Positions 8,957 through 19,375 of a stretch of DNA of 64,000 nucleotides are shown here, piece after piece. The first letter of the stretch is position 1, and every line of letters starts with the position of its first letter. The stretch is taken from NCBI RefSeq assembly GCF_003610235.1, contig NZ_RAPR01000001.1:5952001-6016000 (forward strand). Direction: 5' to 3'. A model generated the notes under the pieces. The model was not told the DNA's origin. It did no database searches and saw only the letters and a program-made list of their open reading frames with translations. The translations under genes and the position numbers were made by a program. Source of the DNA: Catellatospora citrea. GTDB taxonomy: Bacteria; Actinomycetota; Actinomycetes; Mycobacteriales; Micromonosporaceae.

Positions 8957-9487
8957 GTAGAAGACCGGCCCGACCCGGCGGTGGCCAGCTGCTGGCATGT
9001 TCCGTGCGGGAGTGGCGAGTGGGGGGTCGGCTGAACGTCGCTCAGACGACCCACGTCGACGGCTTCGCTGCCATCAGGACGGCGGCACGGGTGGCGCCGA
9101 GATCCCGACCGCTCTGGCAGCCCCGGGAGCCCCGGGAGCCCCTGAACAAGTTTGCCGAGGTCGAGAGTGCCGTTCAGGACGAGATCGTCGATCAGTGGCG
9201 TGAACGCTGGCGGGCCGACCGCGGCGACGACGTCGCGGACCGCTCTGATCTCGGCAGCATCGAGCGACGACTTCAGCGGGCCGAGCACGTCGATCTTCAA
9301 CGGGAGAATCAACAGACCCGGTAGTGGAGGCGACGGCGCCACATCCGGCGAAAAGTCTGGCACCCGGCGTGGGTCAGACCAGGCGCGAGCAGCGTCCCCA
9401 TGATCGCCGCCGCTGCGCCGATGCGTCTTACGTGCTCCGCGGGTTCCCAACGAACACCGGATGCCTGTGGGTATCCGCCCACCCGAA
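8957..9487. other. Intergenic stretch with a possible decayed exported protein
   Basis: No intact gene is convincing here. On the minus strand a signal-peptide-like segment (RRIGAAAAIMGTLLAPGLTHA, about 9360-9425) is followed in a different frame by about 80 low-arginine residues, including LLILPLKIDVLGPLKSSLD and LVQGLPGLPGLP (about 9130-9350). A single frameshift would join them into a small secreted protein. I treat this as a possible pseudogene. Confidence 0.25.
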
Positions 9488-9808
9488 TCAAATTCTGTCA
9501 GCAGCGCCGAAGGCGCAGTTGTCGCAGGTGCTGTAGAACACGGCGGTGGCCACCTCGGACAGCTCGGGCACGCGCGCGGCAGGGGCGGATATCTCGCTGA
9601 GGTGGCCACAGTCCCCGCAGACGCTGTGCTGATGAGGCCGGTCGGCTAAGCCGTACATCGGACGGCCGGCGTGGTCGGTGATCGCGTGCACGATGCTGGC
9701 GAAGGTCATCCGGGTCAAGGCCCGGGACACCGTGCTCGGATCGGCGGCCGTGGGAATGCGCCGGTGAGCGTTGCTGACACTCAAGTGTGTGCCGGACGCT
9801 GCCAACAC
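9488..9808 (-). pseudogene. Truncated Fur-family regulator
   Basis: The 106-residue frame from GTG 9808 contains ASGTHLSVSNAHRRIP, a degenerate winged-helix part (DPSTVSRALTRMTFASIVH) and the Fur metal-site region MYGLADRPHQHSVCGDCGHLSEI, with a final CDNC. Intact Fur/Zur proteins have about 20 further N-terminal residues and a longer dimerisation domain. Here the N-terminus runs into the neighbouring gene and the C-terminal half is shortened. It is therefore a truncated regulator, probably non-functional. Confidence in family membership is higher than in functionality. Confidence 0.5.
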
Positions 9809-9839
9809 GTCGCGGGGCTGCCATATGTCGCTTCGAGCG

Positions 9840-10973
9840 TTACTCGGGCCACAGCTCCAGCCGATTGCGGTTGCCGCGTCGCACGACAGCCTTCGGGTGC
9901 TCAGCACGAGCGGCGGCAAGCTGAGTGATCATGTCGTCGATGCTCAAGCCGGACGGGATGACAGCTAACGGCTCGGGCTTCGGCGGCGACGGTGGTGCTG
10001 GCGTCTGCCGGTCGGTCGCGGCCAGGAACATCTCTCGCGCTCGGCGTATCCGCTCGGCCCAACCCGGCCATGCCGGACACGGACCCTCGCCGAGCAGGCC
10101 GCCGTAGCCGCGGAAACTCCAGCCGTGCCAGTTCGCGGGCAGATCACAGTCACCGCACATGTCATCGGCGGTCAGCCTCGGCACGGCTAGCAGCCGTTCC
10201 AACAACCCGTTGGCCCGGTGCAGCTCATCGCGAATCGAAGCACGCGCGGCCCGGCCTTTGGTCGACTTGAGCTGCAGGTTGCAACTGGTCACCTTCTCCC
10301 GCAGCTCGTAGACCTGCTTCTCCCGCCGGATCGAAAACGTGGTCAGCGCCGACGCGCGGCGCTGCGCCGGCAGGCGACCGCGCGGGTCGAAGACCGTTTC
10401 GCTGTCACCAACCTGCACCGACAGCACCGCGATCCGGCGTTCGGCGCCAGCGATGACCTCGTCGAGTTGGGCGATCGCGCCGGCACGGCGCCTCTCGTCC
10501 ATCGCCGCGCCGCTGGTGCGGGCGTGCAGTTCGTCGCGCTCGCGAACATTGTGGTCCAGGATCGCCTGCTGCTCGCGCAGCGCCCACCGGGCAAGGAAGC
10601 GTCCCTCGTCGTACAGTGGCACCCGCGCCAGACGCTCACGCTCACTCTCCTGGCGCTCGCGTTTGAACCGCTCGTCCATCTCCGCCATCCAGGCGTCGAT
10701 ATCCTCGGCGGTCTTGACCCGGAAACCGGGTTCGGCTCGGGTCCACTGCTCGAACACCGCCACCACCGCGTCGTACTCGCCGGCTCGATCTTGGCGTTCC
10801 CAGGGATTCCAAGAATCGTGCAAGGCGATCATCAGAGCGCGGGCGGCCACGAACTCATCCGCGGTGGCGGTAGCACCCTCGATGGGCTTCCACAGCATGT
10901 CGTCATGTTCGATAACTTCCGGCTGCGCCGGATCGGGGATCCTCCAGCCCTTGGCCGGCAGCGTCGTCGGCAT
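9840..10973 (-). CDS. Hypothetical coiled-coil protein beside the TrlF locus
   Basis: This is a 377-residue soluble protein. Charged, helix-rich stretches at about residues 95-160 (WMAEMDERFKRERQESERER) and 160-270 suggest long coiled coils. A Cys pair follows (DDMCGDCDLPANWHGW), then a proline-rich linker and a C-terminal helix (GLSIDDMITQLAAARAEHPK). The ATG at 10973 has a good GGAGG ribosome site; upstream codons in the same frame are arginine-rich and rejected. It diverges from the TrlF gene across about 270 bp. I recognise no family. Its position at the edge of a defence cassette makes an accessory or structural role possible. Confidence 0.65.
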   Translation of the reverse strand: MPTTLPAKGWRIPDPAQPEVIEHDDMLWKPIEGATATADEFVAARALMIALHDSWNPWERQDRAGEYDAVVAVFEQWTRAEPGFRVKTAEDIDAWMAEMDERFKRERQESERERLARVPLYDEGRFLARWALREQQAILDHNVRERDELHARTSGAAMDERRRAGAIAQLDEVIAGAERRIAVLSVQVGDSETVFDPRGRLPAQRRASALTTFSIRREKQVYELREKVTSCNLQLKSTKGRAARASIRDELHRANGLLERLLAVPRLTADDMCGDCDLPANWHGWSFRGYGGLLGEGPCPAWPGWAERIRRAREMFLAATDRQTPAPPSPPKPEPLAVIPSGLSIDDMITQLAAARAEHPKAVVRRGNRNRLELWPE

Positions 10974-11242
10974 CTTGCACCTCCAGCGAAGGTCAGCATA
11001 TGAACAGGCTGGCCAATGCGGCAGCAGTGACACCCGCACGGATGATGACGGCGGGCTGCAACGGCCGCTCGCCCGGGCTGGGCCGCAGGTCGCCTTTGCC
11101 GCAAGCTGCTCGGCCCGGTTGTGGTCGGTACGGGCAGGCTGAAGTGACCGCTCGGCCACCGGGTATCCACTAGGTGGTCGGTTCGTGTGGCACGCCGCAA
11201 AATCAACTTCTTGTGTCCGGTCCGGCCGCCTATCGTCCCACC

Positions 11243-13864
11243 GTGGGTTACTCACGCTGGGTGCTGGCAGATCTTCAGGTGCACACCCCCGCCGACTTCC
11301 ATCACCGCTTCGGCAACGTGGGCGGGCCAGAGCCCAACGCGGCGTTCGCCGACGTGTTGATCAAGGCGCATGCCGACGCGGGTGTTGGCGTCATCGCCGT
11401 CACGGACCACAACACGCTGGCGTGGTATCCCGTGCTGGCCGAAGCGGGGCAGCGCCACGGTGTGGTGGTGTTCCCCGGCATCGAGTTCAACGTCAACAAA
11501 TGCCACCTTATGGCGATCTGGGAATGCGATGACGGAGGCTACCGCCGGGGGCAGCAGTTCCTGCACCATCTGTTCCCGCCGGATTGCCTGCCACCGCTGA
11601 CTCAGCGGCGTGAGCCGAACCCCACGAACGTCGGCTCGCCGCTGCAGCTGGCCAAGATCGCCGCCGAGTCATATGGCGCTCTCGTGCTTGCCCCGCACTC
11701 CACCGCGGTGGAGAACGGCCTGTTCGGCCGCGGTGTGTGCAACACCAGCGACCAGGTGGCACAAAGCGAGCACGTCCTCGGATTCGACGTCTACGGCAAG
11801 ACCCACGCCGACGTGTTGACCAATCCGCGCAGGCAGTTCGGTGACCGGCACCCGGCCTGGTTCATCTCTGGCGATCTGCGGGACCTGGAATCGGCCGGCA
11901 AACGGGCGGTCTACCTCAAGCTAGGCACCCCGCCGACCTTGGAAAGCCTTCGCCAGGCCTTCCTCATGCCTGCGCACCGCATCCGCTTCCCCCAGCACCT
12001 GCACGGCAAGTACCACCACGTCACAGGCGCCCGGTTCCTGGACGGACCTACGCCATCCTGGCCGCGCATCACCAGGATCGGCGTCGACGGCGGGTTCCAC
12101 GACGGTCTCGGCGTCGAGCTCGGCCCGGGCCTCAATGCCATCATCGGCGGCAAAGGCACCGGCAAGTCGACCGCGATCGAGATCATCCGGCACACATGCG
12201 GCGCAGTGGCGTCGACGGTCGAGGACAACAACAGCAACCGCCGCGCGAACTTCACGCCCAACGCCAACGCCGTGCTCGGCGTCGTCGCCGCCGACGGCCA
12301 CCCTTACGAGATCACCCGCTCCGGTGACAGCACGCCGCCAGTGCTGCTGCGCTCGGGCATCGCCACGGCGGTGGAAGTCAGCCGCAGGTTCAGCGTCAAC
12401 ATCTTCGGTCAGCGCGAACTGGCCGAACTCGCCGATCGGCAGGACGCACTGCGCGAGTTCGTGGCCCTGTCCGCCGAGCCCGAGTTCGACGCCGCACGCG
12501 CCGCCGAAACCGGCTGCCTGAGTGAACTGGGCCGCCTGAACGCAGAGATCACCAGCGTCGAAGCAGCGCTGGAAACAGCCGCAGCCAGTGAAGAGACCCT
12601 CAACGACCTACAGGACCAGCTGGCCGAACTCGGGCAACGCGGAGCCGTGGAGCAAGTCGCAGCGTCGAAGGCGCTGACCGCCGCCGAAGAACAGGCAACG
12701 ACGCTACACGAATGGCTGGCCGGGCTGGCGCAGCTGGGACAGTCACTACGGGCTGCGGGAAAGCAGCCCAGCGTCGACGCACACGACACGATCCCTGCCG
12801 AGCTCACCGCGCACGCCGACTGGGCCGAACACGCGGTGAGCGCGGCAGCCGACCTCATCGACGCCGCCGCCGAGCAGATCAGCGCCGACCTCCCCGTGAT
12901 CATCCAACGGCATGGGGAGCTCGCCCAGACCCACCGCCACCAGATCAACGTGGCGCTGGCCGAGGCCGGCCTGGCAGACCCAGAGGAACTCGCGGTCAAG
13001 CAGCGGGCCGCGGCCGATCTCGAGCGGGCTGTCGCCGCCGTACCCGGCCAACGCCGACAGCTCGAACTGCTGCGCACCGAACGCGCGCTGCAGATCGACA
13101 GCCTGCACGACGATCGGGCACTGATCTCTGCAGAGCTTCAGGCTGCCGCGTCGCGGCTGTCCGACCGTGTCGGAGGACGCGTACGCGTCTCAGTCCAGCC
13201 CGCCGCTGACCGGGCCGCGCTTCGGGACCTGCTGTCGCGCGCCACGGCGGGACAAAACATCCTGAGCGCGCAGCTGACCAGGCTCGCCGAGGCCGGCCCG
13301 GCCGCGATCGTCGCCGCGATCAACAGCGGAATCGAGCAGCTGATCAAACTCGGCGTATCCGAGGGCACCGCCAACAAGCTGCGTGCGCTGGCGCCCGACA
13401 AGGTCAGGGAGATCGAACAGTGCGCCACCCCGGACCTGATCACGGTCGAGATCAACCTGGCTCCTGAAGCAGAAGTCCCGCGCTGGACCGACGTCCGGCG
13501 GGTAAGCCCCGGCCAACGCGCCACCGCGATGCTGTCACTGGTCCTGGCCACCGGCGACGACCCGCTGATCATCGACCAGCCTGAGGACGACCTCGACAAC
13601 CGGTTCATCTACGACCACGTCGTGCGCCAGCTCACCGAGGTCGCCGACCGCCGACAGGTGATCGTGGCCACGCACAACCCCAACATCCCGATCCTCGGCG
13701 ACGCTGAACTCATCCTGGCCTTGGACGCCACGGTCGACCGCAGCAGCATCGTGGCCTGCGGAGCCATCGACGACCCGGCGGTCGCCGAAGCCGCGCGGCG
13801 CATCCTCGAAGGCGGGGACGCGGCCTTCCGCGCCCGAGCACGCCGCTACCGGGCCGCTGCATGA
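11243..13864 (+). CDS. TrlF-type PHP-domain ATPase, putative anti-phage effector
   Basis: This 873-residue protein from GTG 11243 begins with a PHP phosphoesterase-like domain: ADLQVHTPADFH, then VIAVTDHNTLAWYPVL and FPGIEFNVNKCHLMAIW, which supply the metal-binding His/Asp/Glu set. An SMC/ABC-type ATPase follows, with Walker A GGKGTGKST near residue 300, coiled coil from about 410 to 680, and Walker B LIIDQPEDDLDN near 775. This order matches proteins named TrlF-family AAA-like ATPases, which occur in defence islands. The likely action is ATP-controlled hydrolysis of a nucleotide or nucleic acid by the PHP domain. The next gene overlaps its stop by 4 nt. The exact start is uncertain because no strong ribosome site is visible. 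Confidence 0.8.
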   Translation: MGYSRWVLADLQVHTPADFHHRFGNVGGPEPNAAFADVLIKAHADAGVGVIAVTDHNTLAWYPVLAEAGQRHGVVVFPGIEFNVNKCHLMAIWECDDGGYRRGQQFLHHLFPPDCLPPLTQRREPNPTNVGSPLQLAKIAAESYGALVLAPHSTAVENGLFGRGVCNTSDQVAQSEHVLGFDVYGKTHADVLTNPRRQFGDRHPAWFISGDLRDLESAGKRAVYLKLGTPPTLESLRQAFLMPAHRIRFPQHLHGKYHHVTGARFLDGPTPSWPRITRIGVDGGFHDGLGVELGPGLNAIIGGKGTGKSTAIEIIRHTCGAVASTVEDNNSNRRANFTPNANAVLGVVAADGHPYEITRSGDSTPPVLLRSGIATAVEVSRRFSVNIFGQRELAELADRQDALREFVALSAEPEFDAARAAETGCLSELGRLNAEITSVEAALETAAASEETLNDLQDQLAELGQRGAVEQVAASKALTAAEEQATTLHEWLAGLAQLGQSLRAAGKQPSVDAHDTIPAELTAHADWAEHAVSAAADLIDAAAEQISADLPVIIQRHGELAQTHRHQINVALAEAGLADPEELAVKQRAAADLERAVAAVPGQRRQLELLRTERALQIDSLHDDRALISAELQAAASRLSDRVGGRVRVSVQPAADRAALRDLLSRATAGQNILSAQLTRLAEAGPAAIVAAINSGIEQLIKLGVSEGTANKLRALAPDKVREIEQCATPDLITVEINLAPEAEVPRWTDVRRVSPGQRATAMLSLVLATGDDPLIIDQPEDDLDNRFIYDHVVRQLTEVADRRQVIVATHNPNIPILGDAELILALDATVDRSSIVACGAIDDPAVAEAARRILEGGDAAFRARARRYRAAA

Positions 13865-14958
13865 CCGAGCCGAACTCCGGTAAATCGCGCGGCGGTTCCA
13901 AGCGGGGCAAGCAGCCGTCGAAGTCAGAGGCATTGCTTGCCGAAGTCGTCGCCGCCGGTGGAACCCTCGAAGTGTCGCGCACCGACGGAGTCAACTACGG
14001 CGCGCTCATGGCCGCGGCGAACCTATACAAGGTTCCCAACGGCAAGCGGCTGGTGTGGGCCGAACCGCACGGCAGACACGCCACCCGGCCGCAGATTCGG
14101 CTTGAGGACCAGCCCGAATGGATGAACGCAACACTCGATCCGCTCCCGATACCCCCATCGCCGACAACCACCCACCCCGCGGTTGCCCGCCTCGCCAAAG
14201 GCGAGGAGCATTTCCACCGGCTGGCCACGGGCCGGCAACCCGCCGCGCTGCGGCTGCTGCAGGCGCTGGCGGCGGCAGCCGCCAAACGGGGGTACGAAGT
14301 CTCCACCGGCGCCGCCGATGCGTTCTGGCGCCGCAGGACCGCCAACCAGCAGTGGATCCACCTCACCATCACCATCTCCGGCCACCACATGTACGTCGGC
14401 GTCGACGACGGACGCCCAAGGGGCTACCTGCCCGAAGCCGAACTACGCCGACTGGACCGTGCCAAGGGTCCCGTGCTGCTACGCGTGGTCAACGGCCAAG
14501 AACACCGCGCCTCACACTGGTGGCTCGACGTCACCGACGAGCGTGCTGGCGACCAGCTCGCGCACGTGCTTCAAGAGCTGGAACTGCGTGCCGAGGTAGA
14601 GGAGCAGCGCCACCAGAAACGGCAAGAAAGAGAACGCCACGAACGCCGTCAACGAGAAGAGGCTCTCGCTCACGCCAAGGAGCAGTACTTCTACGACCGC
14701 CGGGCCGAGCTGCTCGTCGACCAAGTGGACCGCTGGCACCTGGCCCAACGAATCGATGCGTACCTGGATGCGTTGGAGCGAGTTGTCGACGAGGTCGAAG
14801 ACCCACAGAGCCTGCGGGATTGGATCGCCTGGGCGAGGCAGTACCGGCTTGACATCGACCCCCTGGAATCGGGAATCGCAGTGCCAGTCGAACACGAACC
14901 TGAACTCGAAAAACTGGCGAAGTACCTACCCGCGAGCCTGAACCTTTACGCCTGGTGA
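13861..14958 (+). CDS. Partner protein of the TrlF-type ATPase
   Basis: This 365-residue protein starts with an ATG overlapping the TrlF stop (ATGA), so the two are translated together. The N-terminal 35 residues are basic and serine-rich. Residues about 30-70 (LLAEVVAAGGTLEV..VNYGALMAAANLYKVPNGKRL) look like a small DNA-binding winged helix. A globular region follows, with many Trp residues, then a charged coiled coil (QRHQKRQERERHERRQREE) near residue 250, and a C-terminal helical tail. I do not recognise a named family. Coupling to TrlF indicates a two-gene defence module, with this protein a candidate sensor or adaptor. Confidence 0.75.
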   Translation: MTEPNSGKSRGGSKRGKQPSKSEALLAEVVAAGGTLEVSRTDGVNYGALMAAANLYKVPNGKRLVWAEPHGRHATRPQIRLEDQPEWMNATLDPLPIPPSPTTTHPAVARLAKGEEHFHRLATGRQPAALRLLQALAAAAAKRGYEVSTGAADAFWRRRTANQQWIHLTITISGHHMYVGVDDGRPRGYLPEAELRRLDRAKGPVLLRVVNGQEHRASHWWLDVTDERAGDQLAHVLQELELRAEVEEQRHQKRQERERHERRQREEALAHAKEQYFYDRRAELLVDQVDRWHLAQRIDAYLDALERVVDEVEDPQSLRDWIAWARQYRLDIDPLESGIAVPVEHEPELEKLAKYLPASLNLYAW

Positions 14959-15062
14959 CCGACGCTCGGACCGCGCCAGCGCGGGGCTGGCGGCACCGCT
15001 GCCGTTGATGGCTCAATCCGTGGCCTGTCGTCAGGCGCTCAGCCTGGCACGGCCATGAAGCG

Positions 15063-18000
15063 TTACTGCGACAGGCCGCCGAGTGGTATCTCGATGGAAA
15101 TACTCCAGCGCTTCTTACGCGAGACCTTACCGCCAGCGTGCAGCGTTCGTGCGACAGCGTCAAGCAGGTGGATGGATGTCCCGTCGAATAGGTATGAGGC
15201 GGAGTAGGTACGAAAGACCGGTTGGCCGCGTTCGGGCTGTCGATGGTCGGCGCTGCCGGTTTCCTTGCTGGCCAAAATCGTCCACAGCAGCTGTCTGCCC
15301 TGCTGGCGCAGCGCCGTGCCCAGCGCCTCGGACGCGACGTGAACGCTGTCCGGACCGGGGGTGCGGGCGGCGAAGCTCTCCACGAGGGTCTTGCCGCGAT
15401 CGCCCCACTGGAACTCCCCGACCTGGCTGAGGCCCAGCGCCTGACAGAACGCGGTCGAGGGCATGAACGTGTACAGGTGCTTGCTGTGTGACTGGTCCCA
15501 GTCGTTGGCACCGCCGTACCGGGTCGTGGTGATCACCAGATCGGCCGGCAGCTTTCGCGTGAGCCAGGCGTGCTCGTCGGCGTCGAGGTGGGGCCAGTCC
15601 GACCTGTGGGGATGGTCGGCGAGCAGCAGTCCGGTGGGGCTGCCTGACTCGGGCATCCACCGTCCGTAAAAGTTCTGATCTTTCGCCCACTTCTTCCACG
15701 CGGGCACGTCGGCGGTGGGGATGAGGTAGGACCGGATCTGTGCCCAGACCGTATGGCGTGGCAGTTCCGCGGCGGCGTCTTCGGGGTTTTGGGCCTGTGA
15801 CCACTGGTAGTGGCCTTCCAAGACCAGCCAGGTCTGCCCTGCGGCGTCGGTGCAGCTGATGAGACGGTCGACGCGGGGAGTGTGCTGGTCGTTGACCGCC
15901 CAGTCGGGGTCGAGGTGCACGGGGAACTCGACGTCGGCGGGCGCGTACCAGGTGGCTGGTGTGTCGGCGTAGGTCCTGTTCTCGGCACGACGCAGGGTCA
16001 CCGTGGGGTCGATGTCATAACCGCGGAGGTCGCTAGGGTCGCGGTACTGGACGCGGCCGTCGCCACGGTTGTTCGGATTGAGGGGGTAGCGGTCGGTCAT
16101 GCGGCCGACGAGCTGTTTGAAGGCTGTCCAGATGTACTTCTGGGCGTATCCTTCGTGCTTTTTACCGTCGGGTGAGCTCTGCTGCGGCAGGTGCCGGTCG
16201 ATGGTGGCGAAGAGTTCGGGGGTCCACCCGAGTTCCAGCGCCTTGTCGAACAGGATGCGGCCGATCCGGTCTGCGTCGATGTCGCGGTCTAGTTTGAAGC
16301 TGCGCACGGCGGAGTCGATGACGTACTTGCGGTAGTCGTCGAAGTCCGAGGTGACGGGGTGGCTGACGGGGCTGTACCGGTAGTCGGGACGCCCGGACAT
16401 CTTGTCGATCTCGGCTGCGGAGCGGCAGCGTGGATCCCAGGTCGAGACGTACGGGGGCCGCACGAGGGCGGCCAGGTCTTCGTCGCCGGGTTTCCAGCCG
16501 CGTTCCAGTGCAGGTTCGATGGCTCGGCGGGCGTAGTCCCGGCTTAGGTAGTTCTCGGGCCAGTAGCCGCGTCCCGTGGTGTAGCGTCGCACCGCCTCGG
16601 CGACGGTGGTCGCGGTCTGGTCATCGCGGGTGCGTTGGGCGATGCCGCAACCGACGGCGAGCAGCCGTTCCTCGATGTAGTCGTCGGTGTCGGCGAACAG
16701 GGGCAGGACCGCGCTGTAGACGTCCGGTGTCTTCTCCAGTAGCACGATCAGTGCTTTCGTGGCGTTGTCGCGGGTGGGGCGGTGGGACGAGGACAGCGTC
16801 CAGGCCAGGACCATCGCGGTCAGGCGCCGGCTGTGGTCGGTGGCGGATGCGCTGGCATCCGACCAGGCCCAGTCGATGATGACGGGAAGGTGGCCGTCAA
16901 ACTCCTCCTGGCGGTCGCAGAACCACGACCAGGCGGCGTCCCTTTGGGCAAGCGGTGTGGCGGCCAGCCTGCGGTGGAGCCACTCGGCGTTGAGTCTGTG
17001 ATCTGGGACGGTGGCTACCTGCAGGAGGGCGTTGTTGGCGGCATCGGTGTGGTCGGGGTTCGTCTGCAGCGCGAGCAGGATGTCCTCGGTCCTGCTGCTG
17101 ACGGCCTCGGGGGCTCGCCAGGCGAGGCTGTGCAGGAAGTCAGTGTGGGCGTACGGGTGGAATTCGATGGGGCTGATCGCAAGGACGTCGACCAGTTCGA
17201 GTGCGTGCGTCTCGGGCAGGACCGAGGCCAGCGCTTGCAGGACACCCGCGTTGGCATGCCAGCGCTGCGCCAGAGCCGCGGCGTCAATCGTCACCTGGGC
17301 GGTGTCCTTAGCGGCGATGAGCTTGGCCAGGGCTATGTCGCCGAGCCGTTCATACCCGAACCTGATGTAGGTCTGGCGGTCGATCACCAGGTCGGACAGG
17401 ATGGCTTCTTTGAGCAGGCCATTGAGCAGGCCGAGGCTCCAGGTCCGGTGCGGCAGGAGCGCGTTGGTGATCTGCTCGACATCATCCTTGGCCAGCCTGC
17501 GGCCCTTGGCGCTCATGACGCCTGCGATCTGTTCGACGGCTCTACTGACCAGCGCGTCCCGGCGGTCGTAGTCGCATCGTTTGCGGGCGGCCAGCCGCGC
17601 GTTCATGGCATCCAGGAAGCTGTCGTAGATCCAGCTCGTCCCGATGCCGGCTCGGGGGAAACGGCGCTCGCCGCGTTCCTGCAGGGTCGTGCACAGCAGC
17701 TTGAGGAACAGCGGGTTGGTGAACTCGTGGTCGAGCATCGGAAACGACGGACGGTCGATGCCGTACCACTCGAGGAATTGCTTGATCGCTTCTAGCGGTA
17801 CCTCTTCGAAACCGGTGTGCTCGAACGCGACGAGCCGGCGGCTTATGTCCTCGGGCAGGGTGTCAGGCAGGAACTCGGTACGGCATGACAGCACGACCCG
17901 TAGGTGCGTGTAAGAGGCTGCGGTGCTCAGGAAGCTGCGCAGGTACACGCTCCACAGCTCCTTGTCCGTGGTCTCGTTCAGCCCATCGATGATGACCAGG

Positions 18001-19271
18001 CCGATCTCGTCGGCCGTCTGGCAGGCTACGTCGAACGCTGCGAGCAGTTGGCCCGCCGGACTGTTGAACCCGATGATGCGGCCGAGGTCGCTTTCTATCG
18101 GACCGCGTTCAAACTTTTCTCCCAGCGCAATGATCGTCGGCAGTCCGGCATCGGTGCGGGAGCAGGCCAGATCACACAGCAGGTGTGTCTTGCCGGCTCC
18201 GCCGGTGCCGGTGATCAGGATGACGTTCTCTCCATAGGCGCGCCACGCTCGGCCGCGGACGAAACTGCCCAGAGCATCGGCGGCTGACCTGAGCGCGTTG
18301 GTTTGGCTGTACAGGCTGTCAGCGAGAAGGCTATAGCCGCCGCGGCGCAGGCAATACTCGCGCAGGAGCCGGGCAACGTCGTCAACGCTCTCGCCGAGGG
18401 CCGCCAGTGCCGGTTTGAGGTCCGGCAACGTGCCGTCGGGGCGCCGCGACTGGGCGATCGTCTGGGCCATTGTCGCTTCCAGGGAGTTGATGCAGTGTTC
18501 GACTGCTTCGACCGCTGGCTTGAACAGGTCGGGACGCTCGGCGGGCATAGTCAGGCCGTAGGTTCCGACGGCTTTGCGGACGGCCGCGAGCCTCATACGG
18601 ACCATGTGTTCGAACGTGGGCGTCCTGGCCAGTCCGTCGAACACGGCGGCGATGGGCAGTTCGACGTTCAATTCCTGGGTGTATCTACCGTCGGCGTCAT
18701 CTGCCGCGTCCTTGGCGATCTTCTGGAACCGTTCGTCGGAGAAGCAGTCCAGGTCGAACCAGTATCGCAGGCGGCCTGCCTGGGAAGGTTGCAGCAGGCG
18801 TTCGTTGAGCTGGGTATCGCCGATGTATTCGAACGTCACGGTGAGACCGGCTGCGGCGGCGGCCTTCTCCGACTTCTCGACGTGGTTGTTCCACTTGGTC
18901 CAGGCGCTGGTCGCCTTCTCGGTGTCGCCGGCCGGCGGGTTGTAGGGCAGGATGATGTAGTAGCGGGCGAGGTCCGGTTCGGTGGAAAGTACACGCTGAA
19001 CCGACTTGTCGATCTGCTTGAACTCATCGTCATCCAGCCTGAACAGGTACTTGGCCTGCCACGCCCAGGTTTCACCGCTCGGCAGCTTTCCCCGCCCCTC
19101 GCGGCCGCCATCGGGGTTTCCGAACGTCGCGAAGGTGGTATCCAAAGGCCATTCGACGAGACCGCCGTAGACCATCAACTGATTGCACAGTTCTTCGAAT
19201 CCATCGCGCCGGGACCCCGACGGCGCCTTACCGCGGATGTGCTCGTAGTTGATCTCGGGAAGAAGCGGCAC
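15063..19271 (-). CDS. STAND NTPase with N-terminal PD-(D/E)xK-like domain (Avs-like)
   Basis: This is a 1402-residue protein. Residues 1-190 resemble a restriction-endonuclease fold: FEELCNQLMVYGGL, then NPDGGREG with Asp54, then WAWQAKYL giving Gln72-x-Lys74. Residues about 345-650 form a STAND/NACHT-type NTPase, with Walker A GTGGAGKTH at 355-363, Walker B LVIIDGLNET at about 425-434 and a sensor arginine in VVLSCRTEF. The remaining 700 or so residues are helical, TPR-like, and would sense the trigger. This architecture matches Avs/AVAST anti-phage proteins, in which a phage protein drives oligomerisation and activates the N-terminal nuclease. The C-terminal sensor is unlike anything I can name. 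It lies 104 nt downstream of the separate nuclease gene on the same strand. Confidence 0.85.
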   Translation of the reverse strand: MPLLPEINYEHIRGKAPSGSRRDGFEELCNQLMVYGGLVEWPLDTTFATFGNPDGGREGRGKLPSGETWAWQAKYLFRLDDDEFKQIDKSVQRVLSTEPDLARYYIILPYNPPAGDTEKATSAWTKWNNHVEKSEKAAAAAGLTVTFEYIGDTQLNERLLQPSQAGRLRYWFDLDCFSDERFQKIAKDAADDADGRYTQELNVELPIAAVFDGLARTPTFEHMVRMRLAAVRKAVGTYGLTMPAERPDLFKPAVEAVEHCINSLEATMAQTIAQSRRPDGTLPDLKPALAALGESVDDVARLLREYCLRRGGYSLLADSLYSQTNALRSAADALGSFVRGRAWRAYGENVILITGTGGAGKTHLLCDLACSRTDAGLPTIIALGEKFERGPIESDLGRIIGFNSPAGQLLAAFDVACQTADEIGLVIIDGLNETTDKELWSVYLRSFLSTAASYTHLRVVLSCRTEFLPDTLPEDISRRLVAFEHTGFEEVPLEAIKQFLEWYGIDRPSFPMLDHEFTNPLFLKLLCTTLQERGERRFPRAGIGTSWIYDSFLDAMNARLAARKRCDYDRRDALVSRAVEQIAGVMSAKGRRLAKDDVEQITNALLPHRTWSLGLLNGLLKEAILSDLVIDRQTYIRFGYERLGDIALAKLIAAKDTAQVTIDAAALAQRWHANAGVLQALASVLPETHALELVDVLAISPIEFHPYAHTDFLHSLAWRAPEAVSSRTEDILLALQTNPDHTDAANNALLQVATVPDHRLNAEWLHRRLAATPLAQRDAAWSWFCDRQEEFDGHLPVIIDWAWSDASASATDHSRRLTAMVLAWTLSSSHRPTRDNATKALIVLLEKTPDVYSAVLPLFADTDDYIEERLLAVGCGIAQRTRDDQTATTVAEAVRRYTTGRGYWPENYLSRDYARRAIEPALERGWKPGDEDLAALVRPPYVSTWDPRCRSAAEIDKMSGRPDYRYSPVSHPVTSDFDDYRKYVIDSAVRSFKLDRDIDADRIGRILFDKALELGWTPELFATIDRHLPQQSSPDGKKHEGYAQKYIWTAFKQLVGRMTDRYPLNPNNRGDGRVQYRDPSDLRGYDIDPTVTLRRAENRTYADTPATWYAPADVEFPVHLDPDWAVNDQHTPRVDRLISCTDAAGQTWLVLEGHYQWSQAQNPEDAAAELPRHTVWAQIRSYLIPTADVPAWKKWAKDQNFYGRWMPESGSPTGLLLADHPHRSDWPHLDADEHAWLTRKLPADLVITTTRYGGANDWDQSHSKHLYTFMPSTAFCQALGLSQVGEFQWGDRGKTLVESFAARTPGPDSVHVASEALGTALRQQGRQLLWTILASKETGSADHRQPERGQPVFRTYSASYLFDGTSIHLLDAVARTLHAGGKVSRKKRWSISIEIPLGGLSQ

Positions 19272-19375
19272 GGCGATCTCGCTATTCCGGTGTTGAGGAT
19301 AGGTGGTCGTCTGCGCCAGGGGCGTTCTCGGTCATGAAGCTGAGCTGGTGCCACCTACTGAAAGACGTACTGTGA

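Noticed and set aside
9840..11255. 471-residue version of the coiled-coil protein
   Set aside because: The first 94 codons are low complexity and cross the divergent promoter; ATG 10973 has a strong ribosome site.
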